From Pezicula radicicola (Eukaryota; Ascomycota; Leotiomycetes; Helotiales; Dermateaceae), in assembly GCA_003008705.1 (NCBI GenBank), contig PDUO01000054.1, forward strand, positions 66,160 to 130,159: a DNA stretch of 64,000 nucleotides. The letters run 5' to 3'. Below are positions 46,531 through 57,323 of the stretch, in pieces; the first letter of the stretch is position 1; each line of letters opens with the position of its first letter. Made by a program: the position numbers and the translations under genes. The notes below the pieces were generated by a model. That model made no database searches, was not told the DNA's origin, and saw nothing but the letters and a program-made list of their open reading frames with translations.

Positions 46531-47427
46531 AAAGTATATTACCGCACAAAGTTCTTCGTGGTTTTGAGAGAAGGGCGAGGCTTTGGCGTTCGATGGACGA
46601 ATCTCAGTATCATAGATCGCTTGATCCTATGTAAATAATCTAGAAATTGGGACGGTCGATCAACTGCATGCAGCGGAATAGAGCAACACTTGTCGCATCT
46701 GTGTAAAATAAAACTTTGCATCTCTCGATTCGCAGCCTCAAGTCGTTACGTTGTGTTTGGTGATTCTCTATATTTGCTTGAGCTCCTACAGCCTGGAGAT
46801 CGTTTATCTTCCGCTTAAGCTTAACGACATACTTGACTCTGGCTAGCGTAGCTGACGGAGCGGGTGTGAAATATGTTAGCAATGCAACAATATATCGAGA
46901 ATGGTTATTAAGTGCTTGTCGCTTTCTTTGGTGTCGGTGCGATAAAATAAGTCAGTAAAATTGAGACTAGTTTAGTCCCAACGCGGTTTCTGATATAACC
47001 CAATGGTAATATTAGAATGCGGGGTTTTTGTTTAGTAATAATCTCAGGCTGGGCCAAGAACAGACAACCTGAGTTTTCGCCATCATTGATAATGATCTAG
47101 CAGCTACACATTAGGCAGAGGTAGGCAGAGACTGAATTGTCAGCAGCATGCCATCACAGTTGCTGGTGGATATGTAAGGGTCGGTCTAGAAGTGGGATGA
47201 TTACTAACGCAATCGCCCTGCTTGCGTCGGCCTGCTGACTGCCGAACACGACCTCCACATATCTAGATCTTGCCCGCTTGCTGAAGCGAACGATCTCTAT
47301 ATCATCAATACATCGATCCTCTCATCAACAGTAAACACTAGACAAATTCCCTACATAACGCGCAAACACATCCACCTCGGCATCAATACCAAAAACGATA
47401 CCGAAACGAGACATAGGATAGTTTAAG
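46531..47427. other. Intergenic between acr3 and the methyltransferase
   Basis: About 900 bp. A small 80-codon minus-strand frame at 46640-46882 with a coiled-coil-like segment (VKLKRKINDLQAVGAQANIE) could be the end of an unrecognised or lost gene. The rest shows no feature. Confidence 0.4.
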
Positions 47428-48754
47428 ATGGATGACTCTATTTCAACGTACGACAAAGTCAAGACACATTATTCTTCTCTTGCCCGCGAAAGGGAAGGAG
47501 AGAATGCAGAGCATATGAAGAAGGTGGCATTGTCATTCGGCTATGCTGCTGAAGATCTCGCCACGATTCCGGACGGCGCAAATTTGGGTGTGAGTTGTGG
47601 CAATCCGTTGGTAGTTGCCGGTTTGAGAACTGTGAGTAGTGAATCCTTTCCGTAACCATGTTTCATGCGTAGCTTGAGACTGCTGTTTTAACATACGATT
47701 ACATGTGGATGAGGAGGTGGTAGAGTATGATCACGTGCTGACCTAGTGACAGGGCGAGACAGTCATCGATCTTGGGTCTGGTGCAGGTTTTGATGTCTTT
47801 CAGGCCGCTAGGAAAGTTGGGCTGGAGGGACTGGCTATTGGTGTTGATATGAGCGAGGTATGGTTCTCTTTCCCTATCCTTGTCTATGTTCATCTTCCCA
47901 TCTAACCATAATGATAGGATATGCTTGACCGTGCTCGTACAAACGTAAGCAAAGCCTCAATCACGAACAGCAAATTCGTTCTCTCTCCGATCACCAGTAT
48001 TCCCCTCGAATCCAGCAGCACAGACTGCATCATCAGTAACTGTGTCATCAACCTCGTCCCCCACACGGACAAACCTCTGGTCTTCAGTGAAGTTTATCGT
48101 CTCCTTAAGCCTGGTGGAAGATTCGCTGTCAGCGACATTTTAGCCAAGAAGGAGTTTCCACAAGATCTGCAAAGAGATATGGGTTTGTATGTGAGCTGTA
48201 TTAGTGGTGCGAGCTTAGCGGCAGATTATGAGGCGTGGTTGAAGGATGCTGGATTTAAGGGTAAGTTATGATCCCTGACGTGGCATGTGGGTATGTTCAC
48301 TAAGACATGGTGGATAGACATCATACTTATCGACAAACAACATGATCTTAATATTTATAAAGAAAGAGGGCAACAAGGGGAGGCCTCTTGTTGTGCGCCA
48401 GCGGCCCCAGAATTGGATACCCCTGCAACTTCGAAGGCCGAAGCATCATCTTGCTGCGCTCCTTCATTTTGCATCTCATCGACACCAGAGATCAAAACAA
48501 CATCGCCGTACTACAAGCCCAGCCTTAACACTAATAAGGGCTCAGACACAGAAACGGCCCGTGAGTGCTGCGACAAAAACAAAGCCGCCGCAAATAGAGA
48601 AGCCATGAAGAATGTTACCAACATTGATTTTAACGAGTGGGTTGGTACGTATCATGCGTTCACGCTCTTGTTCTTACGCACTGCTAATGAGGTGTGAAAA
48701 GGCTCATTCAACATCTACGCTGTAAAACCAGATAAGTCTACTACTCCAGCCTAA
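47428..48754 (+). CDS. Arsenite S-adenosylmethionine methyltransferase with Cys-rich tail
   Basis: Exons 47428-47631, 47753-47857, 47918-48260, 48318-48644 and 48702-48754 give 343 residues. The family start [20 protein letters not shown] is present. SCGNP carries the first conserved Cys, [19 protein letters not shown] is the SAM-binding loop, [18 protein letters not shown] follows, and [16 protein letters not shown] holds another arsenic-ligating Cys. Distinctive is the C-terminal part: [19 protein letters not shown] and ARECCDKN, three Cys-Cys pairs within about 85 residues, then a short [10 protein letters not shown] end. ArsM/AS3MT enzymes methylate As(III) to mono-, di- and trimethyl species in the cytosol; vicinal thiols could bind arsenite. 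It lies downstream of acr3 on the same strand. Confidence 0.93.
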
Positions 48755-49773
48755 GCGAAAGGTCTATCTAGTTGGGACGTGAGGCATGACGGTAGCCAAG
48801 TTCTGGATAGAGAATGGGGTTGGGAGTAGCAATTGTTTGAGCAACGAATCCTGGTGCAGGAACACGTTCTCTAGGCAAGGCGAGCTAGTATGATTTGGGC
48901 CAGTGTATGCCCGTTATGGTAATGCATTTTCGCCCACTGGATACTCCTGACTCACGCAAGTTGTCCCTCGCTCGAAACGGTGATTCTTTTATCAGAACTT
49001 AATTCACAGCGAACCTTGCGTCGTCGACCTATCTTGCAATCAGATATTTATGAACAACTTATCTTCAAAACAAATGTATCCATTGACCTGTATCTTCATC
49101 AGTCGCCGAATCGATGAAACATGCAGCCAACCTACCATATACACCCCTCTGCACCCAATAGCTCATCTATAACAGATTAGGGGTATAACATGAAGTCCTT
49201 CATTATCAGTACTTTTTTGCCTTCGGACTCGATACATTCGGAAGTTCTCGGCGTGATAGGATGATGATGGATCAGATGGCGGGGTTAGGGTTGTTTAGAG
49301 CTTGAAATAACACCTCTCCGCCGATGAAGCTAGTGCAGCTAGTGAGTATCAACTTTTATGCTTCTTGTTAGTGGTGAATGGTGGGCAGTCGATTTGTCGG
49401 GAAGAATTTAATGGAGAGATGATTGAAATTGGTAGGTTGAAGTGGTTGATGGACCTTCCTCAAGACTACGCGTGCCGTATTCGTGCATGAACCGCATATT
49501 CGGCCATGATTTTCTTCTCGAGTGTTTGAAGGAGTCATTACGAACCTATGGTTGAGAGGGCTGTGACCAAATTAAGCCAGTCGGCGGAGAGGCCCCATTG
49601 AAATGCCCCCAAGCAACACAAACAAGCCGGTAGAAGTTCGAAAGCTCTGTCGTGCCGTTCCGTCTCGGCCTGATTTGATCAAAATTAATCTGCGAGGTGA
49701 ATATTAATTGACCCAATCCCATAAAATTAGACGTCATTTTCTCGCGGTGTCAAGTCATTCATCTCATCTCAAA
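48755..49773. other. Intergenic, no gene seen
   Basis: About 1 kb between the methyltransferase and the SDR relic. Only short unassigned ORFs are present. Confidence 0.4.
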
Positions 49774-50913
49774 ATGGGAAATTCGTTTACTCAAATGTTC
49801 CCTCCCGCGCCAACCTTTACAGAAAAGCAGCTCGCGGATCAAAGTGGAAAGGTTTACAATTCGAATCTTGATCTGCGAAAGTCTGCAGAAGCCAAATATC
49901 CCAAAGGTCTTTATCGTCACTAGTGGCTCTACTGGCGTGGGAAAAGAACTTGCAGAGATATTGTACTCCCAGAACGCAAAAGTCTACGTTGCTGCACGAT
50001 CCTCCGAAAAAGTCAGCAAAGTGATCACTCAAATCAAATCAAATTTCCCCCACTCGCTAGGGCAACTTGCATTCTTTCCACTCCATCTCGAAGACTTATC
50101 GACGATAAAGGGTTCTGCAGAGAAGCTCTTAAGCAAGGAAGACTGACTGGATATTCTTTGGAACAACGCTGAAACCATGGCACCAACGGAAGGCAGCGTC
50201 AGCGAACAAGGCTATGAACTCATGCTTGGGGACCAGCACCTTGAGCCCTGTTCTATTCAGCCAACTCTTGACTCCTATTCTCACCCGAACAGCCAAATCT
50301 TCACCATCCGGGTCAGTAAGAGTAGTCTAGGTTTCATCTTCTGCTCCAGAACTTAGATCTCCGACTGGTGGTATCAATATAGGAAATCTAGATTACAAGA
50401 TCGATAGGAATACTCACTACAAATACGCTGTCAGCAAAGCAGGGGTCGTTCTATACTGTAAACAGTATTCAAAACTTCACAAGGACGACGGAATTGTTAG
50501 TGTGGTAAGTTTACCCCTGAGTGAAGCCTCTAAGTGAAAGTGAGCAGCACTAATGTACGTCAAAGTTCTTGAATCTAGGGAATTTAAATACGGACCTCTC
50601 CCGGAATCTTAGGGTCTGGCCGAGAATTGTCACAGAAATACTGGTGCATCCCCCGATATATAGTGCATACACAGGGCTATTTGGAGGTCTTTCGCCACAA
50701 GTATCACTTCAAAATTCTAGTGTTTGGACTAAGCTCTGCATTTAATTCGGCTTCCGGCACATTGCTAATAGTGATCTAGTTGTCCCATGGTGGCGTTTTG
50801 CACGACTCAGGAAAGGCCTAGAACAATCTGGAATTACCATTGCCGATTGGGGGAATGGTAAGGCTGAAGATTTCTAGAATTGGAGTGAGGACCAAGTAAA
50901 ACCTTTTTGGTGA
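49774..50913 (+). pseudogene. Short-chain dehydrogenase/reductase, recently inactivated
   Basis: Exon 1 (49774-49851) reads MGNSFTQMFPPAPTFTEKQL. After a 55 bp intron comes FIVTSGSTGVGKELAEILYS (cofactor loop), then the AKVYVAARSSEKVSKV strand. Lesions: TGA at 50144-50146 before LDILWNNAE, an extra G in the GGGG run at about 50228-50231 shifting the frame, and TAG at 50328-50330 where Trp fits (RVV-x-VSSSAPE). Beyond them the gene is still readable: GNLDYKIDRNTHYKYAVSKA contains the YxxxK catalytic pair, then PPIYSAYTGLFGGLSPQVSL and NWSEDQVKPFW. Its substrate is unknown. So few lesions in an otherwise clean sequence imply recent loss, or one error plus real decay. Confidence 0.82.
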
Positions 50914-51769
50914 ATTTATTCAGCATGGCGTCTTGGGATGGTACAATAAAGTATACAGGAGCGTATCAAAAATTGGTCGAGGATTAGTACTGGTAGGGAG
51001 CATGTTTGCGCTTGCAAGCCCATATTATTCGATTTCAGAGCCTGAGGTAGTATTGCCTTAGGCACAAGTTACCTGAATTTCTGCATGAAATTTCCTTGTA
51101 TCCCGAATAATGAATATTACCCAACACTTAAATCATAGGGACGTGCAATAAGGTATTGATTAAACAGAGTAGTTCTAGTTACTAAACTTCCTGTATTTGC
51201 CTCTAAGATGCCTTAAGCGATTGTAGACGAGCAGACTATTAAATCCCTGCTGAAACAGCAAATATTCATGATTCGGGATATTATTCTAAAAAGGTTATGT
51301 TGCCTCGCGTATTACTTCTAAATAGGGGGGAACGGCTGCTAAGACTTCGCCAAGTTTTACGCCCAGGAAACAATCTTCTTTCAGTCATACCTCGTTCCAA
51401 GAAGCATACAAATTTACATAATAGCAGCACCGCCTTGTCTTGGCCTATCTGTTTTCGACTAAATATTTAGAGTTCGTATTGTATAGGTTGAAGGCGGTTA
51501 TTTGTCCTAGCCTAGGCCTCTTGTTCGCTCTAGTTAGTAACATTTATACTTTTTAATTTGACGGAACGACTTAGCCGAGTAAGTGTTCTAGATTAGTACC
51601 TGTTAGTAACCCCGTTTCCGGAATTGTTACTTTAGTCTAGAAGGTGAGTGACATGGACTATTTGAACCTTAACTATCTTCATGAGTCCTCTATGAGTACT
51701 GTTAATATCTGTCTTATAACTCCCCTTCAGAGCTTTTCGATACATTCGATAATTCTTTAAACAGGCGCC
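50914..51769. other. Intergenic, no gene seen
   Basis: AT-biased spacer of about 850 bp before the peptidase gene, whose promoter it should contain. No repeat or gene was recognised. Confidence 0.4.
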
Positions 51770-54142
51770 ATGAAGTTCTCCCTCATTGCCGTTGCTGGAC
51801 TATTTGCTTTAGTCGGAGCCGCACCTGCAGCAACTCCTTACGTGGTGCATGAGAAGCGCGAACTTGAAAATCCAAAATGGGCACCAAGTGACGTCAAGCT
51901 CAGCAGCAGAGCTACTTTCCCTATATCTATTGGCTTGACTCAGCGCAATCTTGACAAGGGCTACGATTTTCTCATGGATGTTTCTGACCCAAATAGTCCC
52001 AACTACAGCAAGCATTGGGCGCCAGAAAAGGTATGGTTGATGAGGATTTAATGTATCGAGCGAAGCACTTACTTCCTTAGGTTGCCGAAGTTTTTGCTCC
52101 TGCTCCCGAGACAATCCATGCTGTCAAGTCATGGCTAGCAGACAACGGCATATTCGAAGATCGTGTCTGGCTTTCCAAAGGTTCTAATTGGATTCGATTC
52201 AACTCAACCATTGGAGAAGTTGAGGCTCTGCTACAGACAGAGTACAAGGTAGGGTAATCCAGTTGACCAACAATGCAGAACTAACGTGGCTGCCAGGTCT
52301 TTGAACATTCTGAAACTAAGAAGCTTCATATTGCTTGTGACGAATATAGCGTTCCTGCCGCTATTCAGGGACACATCGACTTCATTCTTCCCACCATTCA
52401 CTTCGATGCCATGGTCACAGAACCAAAGAAGCGTCGTAATATTACAGAGCGTCAAGAGAAGTCTGGCGCCTCCCCCTTCCTCTCGTCTACGAATCTAATG
52501 CCTGGATCCCCGGTGAATGTCGGATTCTCCCCAAAGAAAGGAGCTCCCGTTCCCTATGCTGGTCCACAAACGAATGGATTCTTCACCTTGGCCAACTGTA
52601 ACTTATACATTACTCCGGACTGCTTGAGAGCGCTTTACGGTTTCCCGGCGGGATCTTTGTCCCTGTGAGCATTGCAATTCTCAGATACTTGTCCAGCTTT
52701 TCTAACGTTGCTCAGGTCGTCTTACGGCATCGTCGAATACACCCCTCAGGTGAGGTTCCCCAAACCTTGGAATCGAATATGTACTAACTTTGCAATAAGG
52801 CATACCTACAAGCTGATCTGAACTTATTCTATAGTTATCTTGCACCAAAGATTCCAGCGAATACAGCGCCAATAAGGAATATGATCGATGGTGCTATCGT
52901 TCAGACAACCTACCAATCATTTGATTACAATGGGGAATCTGATCTTGATCTTGAATATGCTATTGCTCTTGGTATGCCTGACTCTGATTGTTCTAGACTA
53001 CGGCCACTAAACTTGAATATATAGTCTATCCGCAGAAGGTTACTTTATATCAAGTCGGAGACATGGTCCTAGGTGCTTCATTTAACAACTTTCTTGATGC
53101 TATCGATAGGTCCTACTGCACATATGCCGGTGGAGACAATCCTGCATAGTACGTCTAGACATTCCAGCCGGCTCATTTTCTATGTTAATATCCGTGCAGC
53201 GATGCCATCTATCCCAAGCAAGACTGTGGCACTTTTGCTGCCACATCAGTCATTAGCACTTCATACGGATATAACGAAGCAGATCTATCAGCAGCATACG
53301 AAACTAGACAATGCAACGAGTATGCCATCCCCAAACAACACGCTCATCCCAACGCATATCATTAATCACTTGTGCAGATATATGAAACTTGGTCTACTGG
53401 GTATCACCATTCTCTACAGCAGCGGCGATTCCGGAGTAGCTGGCAATGGAAACCAATGCTGCGTTAACGCAAATTGCGCTGGAAACCCTAGGTACAACAC
53501 TGGCGGCGCTGGAACCTTCAATCCTTCTTTTCCCTCCACATGTCCCTATGTAACTTCTGTCGGAGCTACTCAGGTCGTGCCCGGCGCACTCGTCACGGCT
53601 CCAGAGCAAGCCTGCCAGTCAGTCATCTACTCTGGTGGCGGTTTCAGTAATGTATTCGCTATGCCAAGCTATCAATCTACTGCTGTTGGCGCCTACTTCA
53701 AGAAATATTTGCCAAGCTATTCTGCCACCCGGTATAGTTCTTTCCGCACGTCACGATTCAGATATTCTAACACAGCGTGCCCAGATACAAAAACACCCAA
53801 AAAACCCGCGGCTTTCCAGACATCTCTGCCAATGGCGCCAACTATGTTATCGGAATTCTAGGCGGCCTAAACCTCGTCTTCGGCACCTCAGCATCTTCCC
53901 CTACTCTCGGCGCCATTATTACGCTTATCAATGAGCAGCGCATCGTTGCCAAGAAGAAGCCTGTTGGATTCATCAACCCTGTCTTATATGCAAATCCGAC
54001 CGCTATGAACGATATCACGAAGGGCGGAAACCCGGGCTGTGGTACAGCTGGCTTCACTGCTGTCCCTGGCTGGGATCCCGTAACAGGATTAGGCACGCCA
54101 AACTATCCTAAGTTGTTAAAAGTCTTTATGGCATTGCCTTAG
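51770..54142 (+). CDS. Secreted S53 peptidase (sedolisin / tripeptidyl-peptidase type)
   Basis: Nine exons (51770-52030, 52081-52248, 52297-52664, 52716-52749, 52800-52971, 53025-53148, 53200-53319, 53378-53731, 53785-54142) splice in phase to 652 residues. Signal peptide MKFSLIAVAGLFALVGAAPA; then the pro-domain (LDKGYDFLMDVSDPNSPNYS, KHWAPEKVAEVFAP); then the catalytic domain. The E-x-x-x-D pair sits in NGESDLDLEYAIAL, the oxyanion Asp in ILYSSGDSGVAG, and the catalytic Ser in FGTSASSPTLGAI. The C-terminal GWDPVTGLGTPNYPKLL block is the calcium-binding region. It works extracellularly at acidic pH, releasing tripeptides or cutting proteins, typical of fungal nutrient acquisition. Confidence 0.95.
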
Positions 54143-54338
54143 ATAGAGTCTAGCACTACAGATATTTCATTGAAAGTAGCTTGTAGAATTATTTTCTTTA
54201 GTTCTTTCTTATATTAGAAAGATATGTACATTCTAGGAGCTTTCTTAGCTTAGTTATTACTAGACTATATTACTTTTTAATAATACAACTACTTCGTGTC
54301 CTTATAATAAGGACCTCTTTTTCCTCTTCCTTTCCTTC

Positions 54339-55590
54339 TTATTCCTCTTGAAATAGAGTACTATCTATAATAGAAAGCTCACTATCGCTAGCATCAGCAC
54401 CTCCAGGATTGTTGGCTATACCATCCTCTTCCTCAAAGCATTCTTCCTCACTGTCTTCACTACTAGAATCGGATGACTCTGTATGTTCACTACTACTATC
54501 TACTATCTCAGTTTCTTGAAGCCATTCACGACCTCTCTGACGTCTTCCACTTAATACAGGTTGTTTTGTACAACGACGTTTGTTATGGTCCCAATCAAAG
54601 CAGTTTCCACACCGAGTTTGCTTTCTCCTTCAATGACCCTTCCTAATTCGTTTTACACTAGGTCGACCAGGTAACTTCTTAATAAATTGAGGTTTGATTG
54701 TATTATCAATAGAAAGATCCTCGATTGAGATAGGATAGAGTAATTTGAGGTAGGTTTGTTCGTACGTAAAGATAGAGAACTGTAGAAGAAACAAATCAAT
54801 TGGATCAATATTCTCATACCTTGAAGCAGCAATTGCAAGAGAACAAGGAGACCTATATTAAAAAAAACGTCGCCACAATCACACTGTTTTCCTGCTGGAT
54901 TGGTACTGCTTTTACAGCCAGAATCAGGATCCTCAACTTGGAAAACACCCTCACCAGACGGCGTAACCATGTACCGGCGGGACGTTTTCATTCGACTTAG
55001 AAATTTGGCAGTTAGGATGTCTGCAAGCCTGTTTAATTTCTGTTCTTTATTTGCTCGATTATATACTATTTTCATGGTTTCTGAGTATATTCCGTCTAGC
55101 GAATGAAAGGGGGGAGGGGGGGCAAGTGTTGAAGTGATTCCCAGAGTCCATTAATCGATTCCACGATATTAGATGTATCATGACTAAAACGTGGATATTG
55201 GCTATATAGCCTAGTCTAAAGTTCCTTGGGGATCGTATTCAGATATTCCCACGCACCCTTACTATCCTCTAATAGTTCTGACATATAGTAATCAAATTTA
55301 GCCTGGGTTTTAGCTCTTGCAATTCTCCAGAAGTAAGGCCTTACTTTGTTGCCAAAACGTTGCTGTAGATTGTCTGTAATATGTTGACAGCAATGTAGAT
55401 GAGTCAATCGAGGAAATTCACTATAAACAATAGATGCAAGTCCTTTCTCACGATCAGAGATAAATGTGTAGTGTGGTCGTGCCATATGAGGAAAACAGTC
55501 CTTTAAATATAAAAGGAAGATCTTCCACCAAAAGTATATAGCTATAGAGTAGGAGACTAATACAAATCGCCTGTACTTTTGCGCAGACAG
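54339..55590 (-). pseudogene. MULE-type (Mutator-like) transposase relic
   Basis: Minus-strand blocks in order: RRFVLVSYSIAIYFWWKIFL, HYTFISDREKGLASIVYSEF (the MULE catalytic region), LHCCQHITDNLQQRFG, PRFSHDTSNIVESINGLWES. Then comes a SWIM-like zinc motif, GKQCDCGDVF. After a frame shift at a run of T's (about 54857-54866) it continues SPCSLAIAASRYENIDPIDL, KKLPGRPSVKRIRKGH, a TGA, and a zinc knuckle CGNCFDWDHNKRRC with an acidic tail ending at 54339. The last SWIM His is Leu. The N-terminal DNA-binding half and terminal repeats are not seen, so it is a truncated, dead copy. Confidence 0.78.
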
Positions 55591-55964
55591 ATCACATCGC
55601 TAGCACGTGTCGCTAGTTAGCGATGCGCACGCACCAGAACCCCCCTGAGGTGGTTATATACCTTGTGGGGGATAAGTTTAAAAGAAACATTATATAATAT
55701 CTAACCTTATTTATATAGGGTTTGAATAAGTAATTTAGGGGCCGCTAAGATTGATTATTAAGGTGAACCTTGTCTCCTGGGGATTACTCAAGTAAGCTTA
55801 CTTCGCTCACCGCCATTATCTCTAAAGTATGACAGAACTTCCTATAATCACACTAGTTCTAGGTCTGTCGCAGATCGAAGCTCTTCATAAGAGAACCCCT
55901 CACTCACTCAGCTCATTTCAAACTACGCAGAAATGCGCTCTGTGACAGCGGGAAAGGTTTTCAG

Positions 55965-56150
55965 AGGACGCATGAATATTCTTGCGGACCACGTAGCCTT
56001 TTAGGTTCTAGAGGAGCTGGTTCTTTATAGTTTCGACGCTTAGGTTGTTGGCCTTCTTTATACCCATCTTGAGTAGTGCGTCATCGATACCTTGGAATAA
56101 GACGAGGTTGATAAGGCAATCTAAGACATGAACGCTAAAGGTTTTATAGA
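55965..56150 (-). pseudogene. Unassigned coding relic
   Basis: The minus-strand frame reads KTFSVHVLDCLINLVLFQGI, DDALLKMGIKKANNLSVETI, KNQLL, stop, NLKGYVVRKNIHASSEN. The single TAG sits where Gln would fit. It is protein-like but no family was identified. It lies opposite in strand to the following DUF6589-like relic, suggesting rearranged repeat debris. Confidence 0.4.
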
Positions 56151-56249
56151 TTTTGTAGAAAATGTTCGCAAATCAACTTTTGAACTATAAGTCTAGCGAC
56201 CTTCTAAGGAGAAGTACCAACAACACCATTGATAAGGAGTTCCTTAGTC

Positions 56250-56740
56250 ATGCTTGATACCTTCAATAGATGATTGTGTACAAGACCTTAAACTACGGCA
56301 TAAAGAACGGAGATATAGGACTTATTGATCGAGTTATTAGCGTCTGCTGCTTTTACTTCAAGAGGACTAGGCAATCAAACTATGCATTTGAGATGCTCTA
56401 TTTGATGCGGCTCACTAGTACTAGAGTTTGTGTCAAGGAGCTCTAGCGTGTAATACTCTCAAATAGCTTTGTGAATCTATATAGTTGTTAGAACACCTGG
56501 CAGGAAGTCGACTATAGCCTTTAACATTTGAACTCGGACCTGAAAAGAGATCCTTGAGCCTGACGGGCGTCGACTTTTGGATCGGATGCTCTGTTTAAGA
56601 CTATATCGTTGACGGCGGAATATACTGTTCGTCTACACAAGGCCATATAAGGCATTTGCCCGAAAGGACAACTCCGCACATTCTGTGCCCTCCCTAGTAG
56701 ATGATGTTCATACATTGACGTTTGAGCTAGTATGTAATTC
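56250..56740 (+). pseudogene. DUF6589-like relic
   Basis: The plus-strand frame reads NYGIKNGDIGLIDRVISVCC, QSNYAFEMLYLMRLTS, VILSNSFVNLYSC, then NTWQEVDYSL-x-HLNSDLKRD, RASTFGSDALF and SLTAEYTVRLHKAI. Several stops stand at Gln, Glu or Arg positions. The order (GDIG, Tyr-Ala-x-Glu-x-Leu, NxWxExD, EHLNxxLK) resembles the end of fungal DUF6589 proteins, which are often transposon-associated. Assignment is from memory of the family pattern. Confidence 0.5.
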
Positions 56741-57323
56741 GATCAAATTATACAGCTGCGGCAGGAAGGCAAAACACTAAGCGCCAGATATATATACGAT
56801 CGGGCTTGAAAGAGTAGTAACCAAAAAAATAGAGGTGTTTAATGCAAAAGTTATGAGAGATGAAGGCCGAATAATAGTGCCACCTTACGAAAGAAGAGGA
56901 GCAACCGCTGATCTGGATCCCAATAGCGACTCGATGGCGATATTGGTATGTATACTCTAATAGAGCTTCTAGTCTGGTGCTAATTTATATCTCGACAGCA
57001 TTTGGAAGACAGAGATGAAACCAATGAATGGGGTTTACCTTCAGATATCGAGTCTAAATAGAACAATCTACATTTCCCACTCTCTGTTCTGCTGCAGGCC
57101 TGCCTGAATGATGCCTTTCTGCACTTCTTCGGGCGCGTGTCTTCCCTTCTCTACAATGATACCAGGGATGCCAATGCTTCTCGCACTTCTCTGCCAGTTA
57201 CCCATTTTCCTTGCTGGGAAGGTCCTTTGCCTCACTGCTGTTCCAGTCGATCAAAATGTGCATTAATCATCAAAATGCAAATATATGAAATCGTAACCCT
57301 ATCATAATCCTAGCTGTCTCAAT

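Larger units (their letters stand above)
55591..57323. other. Transposon-debris region and 3' flank of the dioxygenase
   Basis: Contains the two coding relics listed at 55965-56150 (minus) and 56250-56740 (plus). No intact gene. 56760-57320 shows nothing further recognisable. Confidence 0.4.

Noticed and set aside
46640..46882. Small coiled-coil ORF as a bZIP regulator of the arsenic genes
   Set aside because: It has no basic DNA-binding region; only a short heptad-like segment is visible, so no regulator is claimed.
53732..53784. Apparent frameshift in the S53 peptidase before the catalytic Ser
   Set aside because: A 53 bp intron (GTATAG...CCCAG) restores the frame (ATR|YKNTQKTRGFPDIS).
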